15,669 bases of DNA from Oscillospiraceae bacterium (GTDB lineage Bacteria > Bacillota > Clostridia > Oscillospirales > Ruminococcaceae), in NCBI GenBank assembly GCA_028694405.1, contig JAQUTM010000036.1, positions 1 through 15,669 on the forward strand, written 5' to 3'. The position numbers were made by a program, and so were the translations under genes. The notes below the pieces were generated by a model. It was not told the DNA's origin. It ran no database searches and saw nothing but the letters and a program-made list of their open reading frames with translations. This document shows, piece by piece, positions 15,555 to 15,669 of this stretch (position 1 is its first letter; the number at the start of each line of letters is the position of its first letter).

Positions 15555-15669
15555 TACCTCTTTTATAAATTATTTTGGTTTTTTAAAATTGGTTTAAATG
15601 TGTTTCTGTAAGCCTTACAAAATGCGTAAAATTTTGAACATCTATTATAAAGTATAAAAGTTTAAAATC

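Noticed and set aside
15346..15611. Short ORFs over the tRNA region on both strands
   Set aside because: They read through the tRNA gene, its promoter and its terminator. The tRNA structure is complete and explains the sequence.
1..15669. CRISPR arrays, insertion sequences, transposases or prophage genes
   Set aside because: No regularly spaced repeats, terminal inverted repeats of IS type, or transposase/integrase motifs were seen.

Overview
The window looks like a chromosomal piece of a low-GC, Gram-positive anaerobe of the class Clostridia, probably a gut-type Oscillospiraceae/Ruminococcaceae relative. This is inferred from the AT-rich intergenic DNA, strong AGGAGG-type ribosome binding sites, consensus -35/-10 promoters, and protein families common in that group (hybrid kinases with periplasmic-type solute-binding sensors, a CoA-disulfide reductase fused to rhodanese, a clostridial-style ars operon). 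No species can be named from sequence alone. Stops include TAA, TAG and TGA, so the standard bacterial code fits.

Layout. (1) Positions 1-6617 hold a phosphorelay operon on the + strand: two very large paralogous hybrid histidine kinases, the first cut by the window edge, then a small separate HPt protein whose start overlaps the preceding stop, then a strong intrinsic terminator. Both kinases have two extracellular solute-binding-like domains, one membrane anchor, a kinase core and two receivers. The order of the receiver subtypes is swapped between the two. No DNA-binding or enzymatic output regulator lies in the window. (2) Positions 6744-9514 form a probable three-gene + strand operon behind a consensus promoter: a polytopic membrane protein of unknown function (GT-C-like in general appearance), a flavodoxin-domain protein and a TfoX N-terminal-domain protein. 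(3) Positions 9515-10362 form an 848-base stretch without a convincing gene. It contains two hairpins, one a typical + strand intrinsic terminator with no ORF in front of it. (4) Positions 10281-13004 hold a promoter, a CoA-disulfide reductase/rhodanese fusion (thiol or persulfide redox) and an alpha/beta hydrolase. (5) A strong hairpin at 13022-13055 separates these from a convergent - strand ars operon read from 15264 down to 13060: ArsR repressor, ArsP/DUF318-type permease, Cys-rich thioredoxin-fold protein and arsenate reductase. It has a consensus promoter and a perfect inverted-repeat operator. (6) A tRNA-Pro(GGG) gene with its own promoter and terminator lies just upstream of the ars operon on the same strand.

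How the genes work together. In the ars operon, ArsR is expected to leave the operator on binding trivalent arsenic or antimony. ArsC would reduce arsenate, the small thioredoxin-like protein may supply electrons or carry the metalloid, and the permease would export the product. No ArsB or Acr3 pump is present. The kinases plus HPt form a multistep phosphorelay whose signal is probably a small amino-acid-like solute and whose output lies outside the window.
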